Notes: generated by a model not told the origin, from the sequence alone. Positions 46,512 to 55,711 are shown, counted from the first letter of the stretch. The stretch is DNA of 64,000 nt from Bacteroides zhangwenhongii (GCF_009193325.2 NZ_CP059856.1:186001-250000), one strand, 5' to 3'. Translations and numbers: made by a program.

Positions 46512-48626
46512 ATGAAAATTACTCAGTTAAGAGACAAAGAAGAGACTACTGCCCTCACCACAATGGACATAGAAACATGGATAGAAAAAACAAAAACTGA
46601 AATCAAGGCACGACCGGTTACCGTTTTCAGAGAAATGCTCAAGTATACCCTACCCGATGAACGCTGCTACGGAGCAGACAAGTTACCCAAGATTCTACCC
46701 GCCGCCGATTTCCGCCGGACAGAAGGGGGAAAACAAATGAAAAGTTATAACGGAATAGTAGAATTGACCGTCGGTCCGCTTTCCGGAAAATCGGAGATCG
46801 CATTCGTAAAAAAGCGGGCTTGGGAACAACCGCAGACATTCTGCACTTTTACAGGCTCAAGCGAGCGAACCGTAAAAATCTGGGTCCGGTTTACCCGTCC
46901 GGACGGTTCTCTCCCGCAAAAAAGAGAAGAGGCGGAAATGTTCCATGCGCACGCCTATCAGTTGGCTGTGAAATGTTATCAGCCGCAGATGCAGTTCAAT
47001 ATCTTACTCAAAGCACCTTCGCTGGAACAGTTTTCACGGTTGTCGTTCGATCCGGATCTGAAGTACCGCCCCGACTCCGTACCGTTCTATCTGTCGCAAC
47101 CCGCCGGGATGCCCGAAGAGCTGTCCTATCGGGAAGCAGTACGCTCGGAAAAATCACCCTTGACACGTGCCGTTCCGGGATATGATACGGAACGGGCGGC
47201 ATTCATGCTCTTCGAAGCCGCTCTGAAAAAGACACGCGAAGAAATTTATAAAGCGGAAAATGACGGAGCACGTCCCAAAGAAAATGATTTTCAAGCCATA
47301 GTGACACGACTTGCCGCCAACTGCTTCTATTCGGGCATTCCCGAAGAAGAGACGTTGAAACGCACGATCTACCATTTTTATCTGCAAAGGCAGGAAACAC
47401 TGATCCGGCAGTTAATCAGGAATGTATATGAAGAGTGCGAAGGCTTCGGCAAGAAAAACAACTTCGGGAAGAAAAACAGCTTAGGCAAAGAGCAACTACT
47501 CGCCATGCAGACTGAAGAGTTTATGAAGAGACGTTACGAATTCCGTTACAATACTCAAATAGGGGAAGTCGAATATCGTGAACGAAACTCGTTCCGCTTT
47601 TATTTCAACCCGATCGACAAGCGGATATTGAACAGTATCGCGCTGGACGCGCAAGCGGAAGGTATTCCGTTGTGGGACCGGGATATCAACCGGTATATTT
47701 ATTCGAATCGTGTGCCGGTATTCAATCCGCTGGAAGATTTTCTTTACCATCTCCCCGGCTGGGATGGAAAGGACCGCATCCGCAAACTGGCACAAACAGT
47801 GCCTTGCGGAAATCCGCATTGGGTGGAGCTGTTTCACCGGTGGTTTCTGAACATGGTCGTTCATTGGAGAGGTACAGATAAAATGCACGCGAACAACGTT
47901 TCTCCGCTATTGGTGGGCGCACAAGGCACGCGTAAGTCCACATTCTGCCGCAGCCTCATCCCTCCTGCCATACGTGTTTACTATACGGATAGCATTGACT
48001 TCTCGCAAAAGAAAGACGCCGAACTTTATCTGAACCGGTTTGCGCTCATCAACATTGACGAGTTCGATCAGATAAGCGCTACGCAACAGGGATTTCTGAA
48101 ACATATTCTGCAAAAGCCCATCGTTAATATACGCAAGCCTCACGCTACCGCCGTGCTGGAGCTGCGCCGTTATGCTTCTTTTATCGCCACGAGCAATCAG
48201 AAAGATCTTTTGACCGACCCTACGGGCAGCCGTCGTTTCATCTGTATCGAAGTGTTGGGGACAATAGATACCAATCGGGCGATAGACTATGAACAACTGT
48301 ACGCACAAGCCATGTATGAGTTGGATCATGGCGAACGCTATTGGTTTGATCCGGCCGAAGAGCGGATTATGACCGAGAGTAACCGTGAGTTTGAACAGGT
48401 TTCACTAGAGGAGCAACTGTTTTACCGTTATTTCCGTGCCGCCAAAGAGGAGGAAGTCGGTGAATGGCTTTCCCCGGCAGAGATTCTGGATGAGGTTGGC
48501 AGGAACAGTGCTATTCCTCTGTCCAACAAGCGGGTAAGTGTGTTCGGGCGGGTGCTTCGCAAGCATGAGATTCCTTCAAAACGCACGAAACACGGGAGTG
48601 TTTATCATGTAGTAAGGCTTTCATAA
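46512..48626 (+). CDS. BT4734-type VirE N-terminal / VapE-like primase-helicase protein
   Basis: A 704-residue cytoplasmic protein. The N-terminal ~190 residues match the VirE N-terminal (BT4734/BF3469) domain. Residues about 225-320 resemble a primase C-terminal helical region. The C-terminal part is a VirE/VapE P-loop ATPase: Walker A GAQGTRKST (about 470-478), Walker B FALINIDEFDQ, and the sensor/arginine-finger segment ATSNQKDLLTDPTGSRRF. A lysine/glycine/asparagine-rich linker GFGKKNNFGKKNSLGKEQ sits in between. VapE-like proteins in phages, plasmids and islands act in replication initiation. No integrase, relaxase or phage gene is nearby, so it stands alone. Its upstream array and flanking repeats suggest a replication or self-regulation unit. 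Confidence 0.82.
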   Translation: MKITQLRDKEETTALTTMDIETWIEKTKTEIKARPVTVFREMLKYTLPDERCYGADKLPKILPAADFRRTEGGKQMKSYNGIVELTVGPLSGKSEIAFVKKRAWEQPQTFCTFTGSSERTVKIWVRFTRPDGSLPQKREEAEMFHAHAYQLAVKCYQPQMQFNILLKAPSLEQFSRLSFDPDLKYRPDSVPFYLSQPAGMPEELSYREAVRSEKSPLTRAVPGYDTERAAFMLFEAALKKTREEIYKAENDGARPKENDFQAIVTRLAANCFYSGIPEEETLKRTIYHFYLQRQETLIRQLIRNVYEECEGFGKKNNFGKKNSLGKEQLLAMQTEEFMKRRYEFRYNTQIGEVEYRERNSFRFYFNPIDKRILNSIALDAQAEGIPLWDRDINRYIYSNRVPVFNPLEDFLYHLPGWDGKDRIRKLAQTVPCGNPHWVELFHRWFLNMVVHWRGTDKMHANNVSPLLVGAQGTRKSTFCRSLIPPAIRVYYTDSIDFSQKKDAELYLNRFALINIDEFDQISATQQGFLKHILQKPIVNIRKPHATAVLELRRYASFIATSNQKDLLTDPTGSRRFICIEVLGTIDTNRAIDYEQLYAQAMYELDHGERYWFDPAEERIMTESNREFEQVSLEEQLFYRYFRAAKEEEVGEWLSPAEILDEVGRNSAIPLSNKRVSVFGRVLRKHEIPSKRTKHGSVYHVVRLS

Positions 48627-48635
48627 TATAAGGAA

Positions 48636-48672
48636 CAGATGGGTGTAGGATACTTTATCCTACACCCATCTG
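48636..48672 (+). terminator. Perfect 17-bp hairpin after the VirE-like gene
   Basis: CAGATGGGTGTAGGATA (48636-48652) pairs perfectly with 48656-48672, leaving a 3-nt loop. It carries the same GTGTAGGATA motif as the repeats upstream of the gene. It can terminate transcription, but there is no T-run, so it may instead be a structural member of the repeat family. Confidence 0.6.
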
Positions 48673-48729
48673 CAACCCCTATCTTACACCCCGTCAACTC
48701 ATTGTCATTCAACAGGATACATACCATCC

Positions 48730-48746
48730 GGTGTAGGATGGCAGAT
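48730..48746 (+). repeat. Right copy of the 17-bp bracketing inverted repeat
   Basis: GGTGTAGGATGGCAGAT, the reverse complement (one mismatch) of 46080-46096. It ends 2 bp before the stop codon of the next gene. Confidence 0.6.
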
Positions 48747-48748
48747 GA

Positions 48749-49189
48749 TTACCATTCAAATTCTTCTGTGTAGGAGTCGAACACAGGTTCTTCCGTAATA
48801 CCTTTCTGACGGAACAGCCGACAAATGTATTCTTGTTGTTCGGGAGCAATATATTTCTCCTTACGATAAAAGCGATAATACATGGCACGGCCGAAATGCC
48901 CTAGCAACATATTCTTCAAGGACACTGCATCCCGATGCGGAACTGTATCCAGCAAATGGGTAACTCCCCAAGCGACCCGTATCTTCCGAACCGGCTTATA
49001 GAACGGACAGATGTTCACCTCTTCCGGAACACATTTCGGATTTACCACAGAAATGATGGAATGCAGATCGGTACTGTGCACCGCCACCAAATGACGCAAA
49101 CATTTTTCTCCTTTCGAACACCTGTCATTAAAGCAGTGGGCAAAATTGTATGGTACTGCCCCATAGTCAAAATTATCTTCCATTATCAT
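48749..49189 (-). CDS. Small Cys-containing protein of unknown function (resembles DUF6078)
   Basis: A 146-residue cytoplasmic protein. The N-terminal part has cysteines at 19, 24 and 30 (HCFNDRCSKGEKCLRH) and another pair in NPKCVPEEVNICPFY, which may bind metal. The C-terminal part is helical (SLKNMLLGHFGRAMYYRFYRKEKYI, cited in part: KNMLLGHFGRAMYYRFYRK). I recall similar Bacteroides proteins annotated as DUF6078; function is unknown. It is 39 bp downstream of ispG on the same strand and may be the last gene of that operon, or belong with the VirE-like unit. Confidence 0.6.
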   Translation of the reverse strand: MIMEDNFDYGAVPYNFAHCFNDRCSKGEKCLRHLVAVHSTDLHSIISVVNPKCVPEEVNICPFYKPVRKIRVAWGVTHLLDTVPHRDAVSLKNMLLGHFGRAMYYRFYRKEKYIAPEQQEYICRLFRQKGITEEPVFDSYTEEFEW

Positions 49190-49228
49190 TTTTATTAGTC
49201 ACACAGATATACTCCACAGAAAATGCTA

Positions 49229-51079
49229 TCAGGAGTTTTCTTTCCTGTCATTCCGGATAAACTCCAGCAGCCTTTCCACCGCTTCTTCTTCCGGAATATT
49301 CTTTTCTACACAGACTTTCCCTTTATACAGGCTGATCTTACCCCGTCCCGCACCGACATAGCCGTAGTCCGCATCCGCCATCTCACCGGGACCATTTACG
49401 ATACATCCCATAATGCCGATTTTCAGTCCTGTCAAGTGTGAAGTAGCCGCCTTGATACGGGCAATCGTCTTTTCCAAGTCGTAGAGTGTACGTCCGCAAC
49501 CGGGACAAGAGATATACTCCGTCTTTGAAGTACGGGTACGTCCCGCCTGCAAGATTCCGAAAGCCGTCGCATCAATTACCGCATGACTGAGGTTGCCTTG
49601 ATTGAATATAAAGATTCCGTCACAAAGCCCGTCAAAGATCAGAGCCCCCATGTCCGCCGCAGCTTTTATCTGCAAGTCCTCCGCATCATCCTCCGCATCA
49701 TCCTCCGCATAATGCTGGAAGAAAACAACCGGATTTTGCAGCCCCTCTGTCATCAGTTGATGTACCAACGCACGATGTTCGCCCAAACGGTTCGGATGGT
49801 TGCTTTGAGAAACGACAACCACTTCGGGATGTTGTTTCAGACAGGCAATCACTTCATCCGTCTGTGCCATATAAGGCATAAACAGGAATTTGAGTTCCGC
49901 ATTACATCCTCCCATCAACGGCAGTTGCTGATGATTATAAGCAGGCCAAGTACCGGCTTCTCCGGTCCATACGTCCGCATCAAGAATATAGTCCACACCT
50001 TCTTCCCGTTGTTCGGGCAAAGCACGTCCGGCATAAATATAGTCCGGAGTAAATTGCGGATTCACTTCGTTTTTCCCGTCCATACGGTCGGCAATGACCA
50101 CAGGCACGTGTTCACCTCCTATATTGCGGACAGCCCGCGTCTTACGGCGTTCGGGCGACAAATAGTTAAATCCAGGCGCTTCCAGTCCGGGAATATAAGG
50201 ATGATTCCGCCTCAACAGTATATAGTCCACCAACTTACGGGCAACAGGAATTTCCGCTTCAGGAGCTTCGCTCAAAGATACCCGTATAGTATCCCCCAGT
50301 CCGTCGGCCAACAGCGCACCAATGCCGAGAGCGGACTTGATACGTCCGTCCTCACCGTCTCCGGCTTCTGTCACCCCGAGATGCAACGGGAAAGCCATCC
50401 CTTCTTTCTCCATCACAGCTACCAACAGACGAACGGTTTTCACCATGACAACCGTATTGGACGCTTTGATGGAAATAACCACATCGGTAAAGTTCTCTTC
50501 AACACAAATGCGAAGAAACTCCATACAAGACTCTACCATGCCTTCGGGCGTATCACCATAACGGGACATGATGCGGTCGGACAAAGAGCCGTGATTCACA
50601 CCGATACGGATAGCCGTGTGATTCTCTTTACAGATATTCAGAAAAGGCACAAAGCGGTCATGAATTTTCTGTATTTCCTGCGCATACTCCTCGTCGGTAT
50701 ATTCCAGCTTCTTAAAAGTACGTGCAGCGTCTACATAATTTCCCGGATTGATGCGTACCTTTTCCGCATATCGGGCTGCCACATCGGCAACTTTCGGATT
50801 AAAGTGTACATCGGCAACCAACGGAACCATATATTCCTGACTGCGCAAACCGATATTAATATTTTTCAGGTTCTCCGCTTCCTTGATACCTTGCGTCGTC
50901 AGACGGACATACTCACCACCCGCGTCGACAATACGTTTCGCCTGTTCCACACAAGCCTGTGTATCCTGCGTAGACGTATTGGTCATCGACTGGATACGAA
51001 TAGAATTGGGGCCACCCAACGGTACGGCCCCAATATTCACTTCGGTAGTTTCCCTCCGAAAATAATTGAATAGATCCAT
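49229..51079 (-). CDS. ispG: 4-hydroxy-3-methylbut-2-en-1-yl diphosphate synthase, long form
   Basis: Late step of the MEP isoprenoid pathway: reduces MEcPP to HMBPP with a [4Fe-4S] cluster. The 616-residue protein is the long form with a central inserted domain, common in Bacteroidota and plants. The TIM-barrel part shows MTNTSTQDTQACVEQAKRI (cited in part). The cluster-binding part shows CPGCGRTLYDLE and MGCIVNGPGEMADADYG. A 12-bp tandem repeat in the insert encodes AED-repeats (see findings). It overlaps purE by one base and belongs to the rpoN-to-ispG series. Confidence 0.95.
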   Translation of the reverse strand: MDLFNYFRRETTEVNIGAVPLGGPNSIRIQSMTNTSTQDTQACVEQAKRIVDAGGEYVRLTTQGIKEAENLKNINIGLRSQEYMVPLVADVHFNPKVADVAARYAEKVRINPGNYVDAARTFKKLEYTDEEYAQEIQKIHDRFVPFLNICKENHTAIRIGVNHGSLSDRIMSRYGDTPEGMVESCMEFLRICVEENFTDVVISIKASNTVVMVKTVRLLVAVMEKEGMAFPLHLGVTEAGDGEDGRIKSALGIGALLADGLGDTIRVSLSEAPEAEIPVARKLVDYILLRRNHPYIPGLEAPGFNYLSPERRKTRAVRNIGGEHVPVVIADRMDGKNEVNPQFTPDYIYAGRALPEQREEGVDYILDADVWTGEAGTWPAYNHQQLPLMGGCNAELKFLFMPYMAQTDEVIACLKQHPEVVVVSQSNHPNRLGEHRALVHQLMTEGLQNPVVFFQHYAEDDAEDDAEDLQIKAAADMGALIFDGLCDGIFIFNQGNLSHAVIDATAFGILQAGRTRTSKTEYISCPGCGRTLYDLEKTIARIKAATSHLTGLKIGIMGCIVNGPGEMADADYGYVGAGRGKISLYKGKVCVEKNIPEEEAVERLLEFIRNDRKENS

Positions 51080-51588
51080 TAGTTCGTTTTATATTCAAAC
51101 TTGACTTCTTTCAGTTCTTCGTTTGCTTTTACGATTTTCTTTTTCAGTCCTTCTTTGTAAGCTGCAAATGCTTCCGCCAGCTTTTCATCACTCAAAGCAA
51201 GCATCTGAATGGCCAGAATAGCCGCATTCATCGCTCCGTTGATAGCAACAGTGGCTACGGGAATGCCCGGAGGCATTTGAATGATGGAATAAAGTGCGTC
51301 CACACCATCGAGCACGGAGCCTTTCACCGGCACTCCGATTACAGGAAGTGTAGTGTTAGCCGCAATTACACCGGGAAGGGCGGCAGCCATTCCGGCAGCA
51401 GCGATAATTACTTTAATGCCACGGGTACGGGCATTCTTAGCAAACTCTTCCACAGCCTCAGGCGTGCGGTGAGCGGAAAGCGCGTTCATTTCGAACGGTA
51501 CATGCATATCATTCAGCAGTTGTGCGGCCTTTTCCATAACTGGAAGGTCGGACGTACTGCCCATGATGATACTTACAATTGGAGTCAT
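51079..51588 (-). CDS. purE: N5-carboxyaminoimidazole ribonucleotide mutase
   Basis: Catalyses conversion of N5-CAIR to CAIR in purine synthesis. The 169-residue length is typical of class I PurE. The motifs GSTSDLPVMEKAAQLL and SAHRTPEAVEEFAKNA, with the later AAAGMAAALPGVIAANTTLPVIGVP region (cited in part: GMAAALPGVIAANT), are diagnostic. It overlaps the ispG start by one base (translational coupling likely) and follows gcvH by 16 bp. Confidence 0.97.
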   Translation of the reverse strand: MTPIVSIIMGSTSDLPVMEKAAQLLNDMHVPFEMNALSAHRTPEAVEEFAKNARTRGIKVIIAAAGMAAALPGVIAANTTLPVIGVPVKGSVLDGVDALYSIIQMPPGIPVATVAINGAMNAAILAIQMLALSDEKLAEAFAAYKEGLKKKIVKANEELKEVKFEYKTN

Positions 51589-51604
51589 ATTTTTAATGTT
51601 TAAT

Positions 51605-51985
51605 TTATCCGTTAATCACTTCTTTATACCCTTCCGCATCCAGCAAGTCTTCTACCGCCTTCACATCAGCAGGTTTCATCTTAATCAACCAACCCTCGCC
51701 GTATGGGTCTTTGTTCACCAGTTCCGGATTCTCTTCCAGCGCTTCATTCTGTTCCAGCACCTCACCTGCTACCGGCAGGAAAAGATCGGAAATTGTTTTC
51801 ACTACTTCGATAGTTCCGAAAACCTCACCGGCTTCCAGCGACTCACCGACCGTCGGTATGTCCACAAACACAATATCGCCCAATTGCTCCTGAGCATAAT
51901 CGGTGATACCTACGTATGCAATGTCTCCTTCTACGCGAATCCATTCATGTTCGTTCGTGTACTTCAAATTCTGTGGAAAGTTCAT
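51605..51985 (-). CDS. gcvH: Glycine cleavage system H protein
   Basis: A 126-residue lipoyl carrier protein that shuttles the methylamine group in glycine cleavage. The lipoylated lysine lies in the conserved EVVKTISDLFLPVAGEV segment (about residue 64). The N-terminal sequence YTNEHEWIRVEGDIAYVGITDYAQ (cited in part: NEHEWIRVEGDIAYVGIT) is typical. Other glycine cleavage genes are not in the window. It lies between a PAP2-like gene and purE on the same strand. Confidence 0.97.
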   Translation of the reverse strand: MNFPQNLKYTNEHEWIRVEGDIAYVGITDYAQEQLGDIVFVDIPTVGESLEAGEVFGTIEVVKTISDLFLPVAGEVLEQNEALEENPELVNKDPYGEGWLIKMKPADVKAVEDLLDAEGYKEVING

Positions 51986-52014
51986 AATAATTAGTTTTTA
52001 GGATTTATACTGTT

Positions 52015-52692
52015 TTAAAATAAAAATACTCGAAATAAGATATTACTCACCGGATGAAGCACCAAAAGGGCGCATACCAGGCCGACCGTAAAACCGGAGA
52101 TGACCTCTCCCAACGTATGATGTCCCAGAATGATACGGGCAGAACCCAGCACACCGGCTATCAATATAAACAGGCACAGCCACCCTACCGGATTATAACC
52201 GAACAAGGCGCTAAAGGAAACCAATCCGCCTATCACTCCGCCTATGCCCGCCATATGCTCGCTCAGTTTCCATCTCAGATTTACTGCTATGCAAATGATG
52301 GAGACTACGAGAGAAGCCAGAATAATGCCGGTCATGTACCAAGGCAGATTCAGCCTACGCATCATCAACAGGCAGAATACATACGAAATGATAGTCAGCA
52401 GGATAGGTACAAAACGTTTCTTCCGTTCGCCCAGCTCCTGACGGGCAAAACCGTTGATCTTGCGGAACAGAAAGATGGTTATAGTGGGAGTCAATATAGT
52501 AAAGCAATAGACAATTCCCAATACAATCAACTTATATACCATCGGCATGATGCGGAGATAAGAAAACAGGAATAACACCAGAAATGACAAAAACGGAATA
52601 GAAAACGGGGTAAACACCATCGAAGTGACTCTTGCCACCTGCAACATTGTCTTATCCGCTATGATATGCTCTTTCTCTCTGTCCATTATCAA
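52015..52692 (-). CDS. PAP2-like membrane protein
   Basis: A 225-residue protein with about five or six transmembrane segments. The C-terminal half shows PAP2-like motifs, including LSEHMAGIGG and SARIILGHHTLGEVISGF, where the histidines match catalytic positions of the phosphatidic-acid phosphatase type 2 superfamily. The first PAP2 motif (KxxxxxxRP) is only weakly visible (RKINGFARQELGERKKRF, cited in part). It may act on undecaprenyl or other lipid pyrophosphates; this is uncertain. The start may be the first or second ATG (MIMDREKE). Confidence 0.72.
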   Translation of the reverse strand: MIMDREKEHIIADKTMLQVARVTSMVFTPFSIPFLSFLVLFLFSYLRIMPMVYKLIVLGIVYCFTILTPTITIFLFRKINGFARQELGERKKRFVPILLTIISYVFCLLMMRRLNLPWYMTGIILASLVVSIICIAVNLRWKLSEHMAGIGGVIGGLVSFSALFGYNPVGWLCLFILIAGVLGSARIILGHHTLGEVISGFTVGLVCALLVLHPVSNILFRVFLF

Positions 52693-52707
52693 TTATCTAT
52701 TAATCAA

Positions 52708-54192
52708 TTATTTTCTAAGTCTTGCCACCGGGATATTCAACTGCTGACGGTATTTCGCCACTGTCCGACGTGCAATGGGGTAGCCTTTTTCTTTCAGTAT
52801 GTCCGCCAATTCATCATCTGTCAACGGTTTCTTCTTGTCTTCTCCGTCGATACATTCTTTCAAAATCTTACGAATCTCGCGGACAGACATCTCTTCCCCG
52901 TCTTCCGTCGTATATCCGTCGCTGAAAAAGAACTTCAACGGATAAATACCGAAATTGGTCTGCACATATTTACTGTTGCTGACACGGGAAATGGTCGATA
53001 TATCCAGTCCCGTGCGTTCGGCCACATCTTTCAGAATCATCGGTTTCAGCAGGGATTCGTCCCCTTCGAGAAAGAAAGGACGCTGCAGGTCGATGATAGC
53101 TTGCATAGTAGTCATCAACGTATTCTGCCGCTGTTTGACCGCATCTATAAATCCTTGCGCCGCATCCATCTTCTGTTTCAGAAACATCATCGCTTCTTTG
53201 GACTCTTTGGACTGGTTGGCCTTATTCTTGGTATGTTCCTCCACCATCTCCGTAAAATCACGGCTCATACGAAGCTCCGGAACATTACGGTTATTAAGGC
53301 TGACATTGATAGTACCGTCATCATACGTTTCTACGATGAAGTCGGGGACTATCTGCTGGAGGTTCCTCCCGATAGCCTCTCCCAAAGAAGCTCCCGGACG
53401 GGGATTCAGCTTTGTAATCTCACTGATAGCTTCATTGAATGTTTCTTCATCAACATCCAGCTTTTTTATAATCTTTTCCCAATGCTTCCGGGTAAATTCT
53501 TCATAACAATCTCTGATGATGCGTTCTTCGATATCCAATATAGGAGCGGGATTCATCCCTTCTTCCTTCTTCCGGCGGATCTGTATCAACAGGCATTCTT
53601 GAAGGTCACGTGCTCCGATACCTGCCGGATCGAAATCCTGCAAGATGCAGAGTGCTTCTTCCAGCTCCTCTTCCGTAGATTCTATACCGGCATAAATAGC
53701 CAGTTCGTCACAGATACTTTCCAAAGATTTGCGGAGCAGGCCGTCATCGTCCAACGAGCCGATCAGGTATTCCACCAGTTCATGCTGGTGTTCTGTCAAA
53801 TTGCGTTCACGAAGCTGCTCTTTCAGTATTTCGTAGAAAGAGGTAGAGTCGGAGAACGGAATATCTTCCGCCTGCTCGTCTTTGGATCGGTTGTTCTCTT
53901 GCAGTTTGTAGTCGGGAATATCGTCTTCGGTGAGATAATCACTCAAAGAATCGTATTCGTTGGCATCATTCTCCACACCCTCTCCGGAAGTGTCACCATC
54001 GGAATATTCATCTGCGACATTCTCTTCTTTGCCCTCTTCAAGTGCCGGGTTTTCAAGCAGTTCAGCATGGATACGGTCTTCCAGCTCTACTGCGGGAAGC
54101 TCCAACAGTTTCACGACTAGAATCTGCTGAGGCGAGAGCGTTTGGATTTGCTGTTGCGCCTGCGATTGTATTTGACGGGAACCTTGTGCCAT
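52708..54192 (-). CDS. rpoN: RNA polymerase sigma-54 factor
   Basis: A 494-residue alternative sigma factor that recognises -24/-12 promoters and needs activators such as the NtrC-like regulator at 3301-4641. The N-terminus is glutamine-rich (SRQIQSQAQQQIQTLSPQQ). The acidic region follows (EEGKEENVADEYSDGD). The core-binding domain contains GIGARDLQECLLIQ and the C-terminal RpoN box reads ARRTVAKYRQQLNIP. It is the upstream gene of the PAP2, gcvH, purE, ispG series. Confidence 0.97.
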   Translation of the reverse strand: MAQGSRQIQSQAQQQIQTLSPQQILVVKLLELPAVELEDRIHAELLENPALEEGKEENVADEYSDGDTSGEGVENDANEYDSLSDYLTEDDIPDYKLQENNRSKDEQAEDIPFSDSTSFYEILKEQLRERNLTEHQHELVEYLIGSLDDDGLLRKSLESICDELAIYAGIESTEEELEEALCILQDFDPAGIGARDLQECLLIQIRRKKEEGMNPAPILDIEERIIRDCYEEFTRKHWEKIIKKLDVDEETFNEAISEITKLNPRPGASLGEAIGRNLQQIVPDFIVETYDDGTINVSLNNRNVPELRMSRDFTEMVEEHTKNKANQSKESKEAMMFLKQKMDAAQGFIDAVKQRQNTLMTTMQAIIDLQRPFFLEGDESLLKPMILKDVAERTGLDISTISRVSNSKYVQTNFGIYPLKFFFSDGYTTEDGEEMSVREIRKILKECIDGEDKKKPLTDDELADILKEKGYPIARRTVAKYRQQLNIPVARLRK

Positions 54193-54225
54193 ATTCGTTT
54201 TTGCTTTCTACTCTGTTTCTCGCTA

Positions 54226-54233
54226 CAAAAGTA
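54226..54233 (-). promoter_or_regulatory. -7 promoter element of rpoN
   Basis: On the minus strand TACTTTTG, which fits TAnnTTTG, 34 bp before the start codon. Confidence 0.55.
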
Positions 54234-54297
54234 ACTTTTTAACCAGAGATTACACAGATTAGAGGAATAATTTTTAATCCTATAACACAAAAATCGT

Positions 54298-54305
54298 TAT
54301 CTTTG
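54298..54305 (+). promoter_or_regulatory. -7 promoter element of the aminopeptidase P gene
   Basis: TATCTTTG matches the consensus, 26 bp upstream of the ATG at 54332. A degenerate copy of the CAGATTACAC repeat lies at 54242-54264, between this promoter and the divergent rpoN promoter. Confidence 0.6.
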
Positions 54306-54331
54306 TTGCACGAACTTAAAATTAGAACAAT

Positions 54332-55705
54332 ATGTTTGCCAAAGAAACGTATATGCAGCGAAGAGCCCTGCTGAAAAAGAAATTAGGCTCCGGAGTTTTG
54401 TTATTTCTAGGAAATGACGAGTGCGGACTAAATTACGAAGATAACACCTTCCGCTATCGTCAGGATTCTACTTTCCTTTATTATTTCGGACTGTCATGTG
54501 CAGGACTTTCGGCAATAATCGATATTGACGAAGACAAGGAAATTATTTTCGGTGATGAATTATCAATTGATGCCATCGTGTGGATGGGGTCACAACCTAC
54601 ACTACATGAAAAATGCGAACGGGTGGGCGTGGCTAACTTACTGCCATCCGCAGAAATTGTCAGCTATCTCCATAAATGTGTCCAGAAAGGGAAGTCGGTG
54701 CATTATCTGCCTCCTTACCGTCCCGAACATAAGCTAAAACTGATGGATTGGCTGGGTATTCCCCCTGCACATCAGGAAGGTTCCGTTCCATTCATCCGCG
54801 CCGTAGTAGCCCAGCGGAACTATAAATCGGCAGAAGAAATCGTAGAGATAGAAAAGGCCTGCAATGTGACTGCAGATATGCATATCACCGCCATGAAAGT
54901 ACTTCGTCCGGGTATGTATGAATATGAAGTGGTGGCGGAAATGAACCGGGTAGCGGAGTCCAATAACTGCGAACTTTCTTTCGCTACAATCGCTACCATC
55001 AACGGACAAACTTTGCATAACCATTATCACGGCAATAAAGTAAAACCGGGTGATCTGTTTTTAATAGATGCCGGTGCGGAGGTTGAATCGGGATATGCAG
55101 GAGATATGTCATCTACCATTCCTGCCGACAAGAAATTCACGCCCCGCCAACGGGAAGTCTACGAGATACAGAATGCCATGCATCTGGAATCGGTTAAAGC
55201 ACTCCGACCGGGCATTCCTTATATGGATGTATATGAATTGTCCGCCCGTGTCATGGTTGATGGGATGAAAGCTCTCGGACTGATGAAAGGCAATACGGAA
55301 GACGCTGTTCGCGAAGGTGCGCACGCTTTGTTCTATCCGCACGGATTAGGCCACATGATGGGGCTGGATGTACACGACATGGAAAATCTAGGAGAAATAT
55401 GGGTAGGCTACAACGGTCAGCCGAAGAGTACGCAGTTCGGCCGTAAGTCACAACGCCTTGCCATACCTCTGGAACCTGGATTTGTACATACGGTAGAACC
55501 GGGTATATACTTTATTCCGGAATTGATCGATATGTGGAAAGCGGAAAAGAAATTTACCGATTTCATCAACTACGACGTAGTGGAAACTTATAAAGATTTC
55601 GGCGGTATCCGCAATGAGGAAGATTATCTGATTACCGAAACCGGTGCCCGTCGATTAGGCAAGAAGATTCCTTTAACGCCGGAAGAGGTGGAGGCTTTGC
55701 GATAA
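54332..55705 (+). CDS. pepP: Aminopeptidase P (Xaa-Pro aminopeptidase)
   Basis: Removes N-terminal residues linked to proline. The 457-residue protein has an N-terminal creatinase-like domain (about 1-170) and the pita-bread catalytic domain. Metal ligands are visible in DAGAEVESGYAGDMSST (two Asp), GLGHMMGLDVHD (His), TVEPGIYF (Glu) and the closing EEDYLITETG (Glu). It has no signal peptide and is cytoplasmic. It is monocistronic, ending at a long inverted repeat. Confidence 0.93.
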   Translation: MFAKETYMQRRALLKKKLGSGVLLFLGNDECGLNYEDNTFRYRQDSTFLYYFGLSCAGLSAIIDIDEDKEIIFGDELSIDAIVWMGSQPTLHEKCERVGVANLLPSAEIVSYLHKCVQKGKSVHYLPPYRPEHKLKLMDWLGIPPAHQEGSVPFIRAVVAQRNYKSAEEIVEIEKACNVTADMHITAMKVLRPGMYEYEVVAEMNRVAESNNCELSFATIATINGQTLHNHYHGNKVKPGDLFLIDAGAEVESGYAGDMSSTIPADKKFTPRQREVYEIQNAMHLESVKALRPGIPYMDVYELSARVMVDGMKALGLMKGNTEDAVREGAHALFYPHGLGHMMGLDVHDMENLGEIWVGYNGQPKSTQFGRKSQRLAIPLEPGFVHTVEPGIYFIPELIDMWKAEKKFTDFINYDVVETYKDFGGIRNEEDYLITETGARRLGKKIPLTPEEVEALR

Positions 55706-55711
55706 TTGTTT

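Noticed and set aside
46080..48746. Prophage or insertion sequence
   Set aside because: No integrase, transposase, capsid or lysis gene, and no target-site duplication visible next to the 17-bp repeats. Kept as an unclassified unit.
49583..51073. Long open frame (about 500 codons) on the plus strand opposite ispG
   Set aside because: It is antisense to a certain gene, has no recognisable motif, and arises from the codon bias of ispG.
52666..54120. Long open frame (about 480 codons) on the plus strand opposite rpoN
   Set aside because: Antisense to rpoN, with no domain or start signal.
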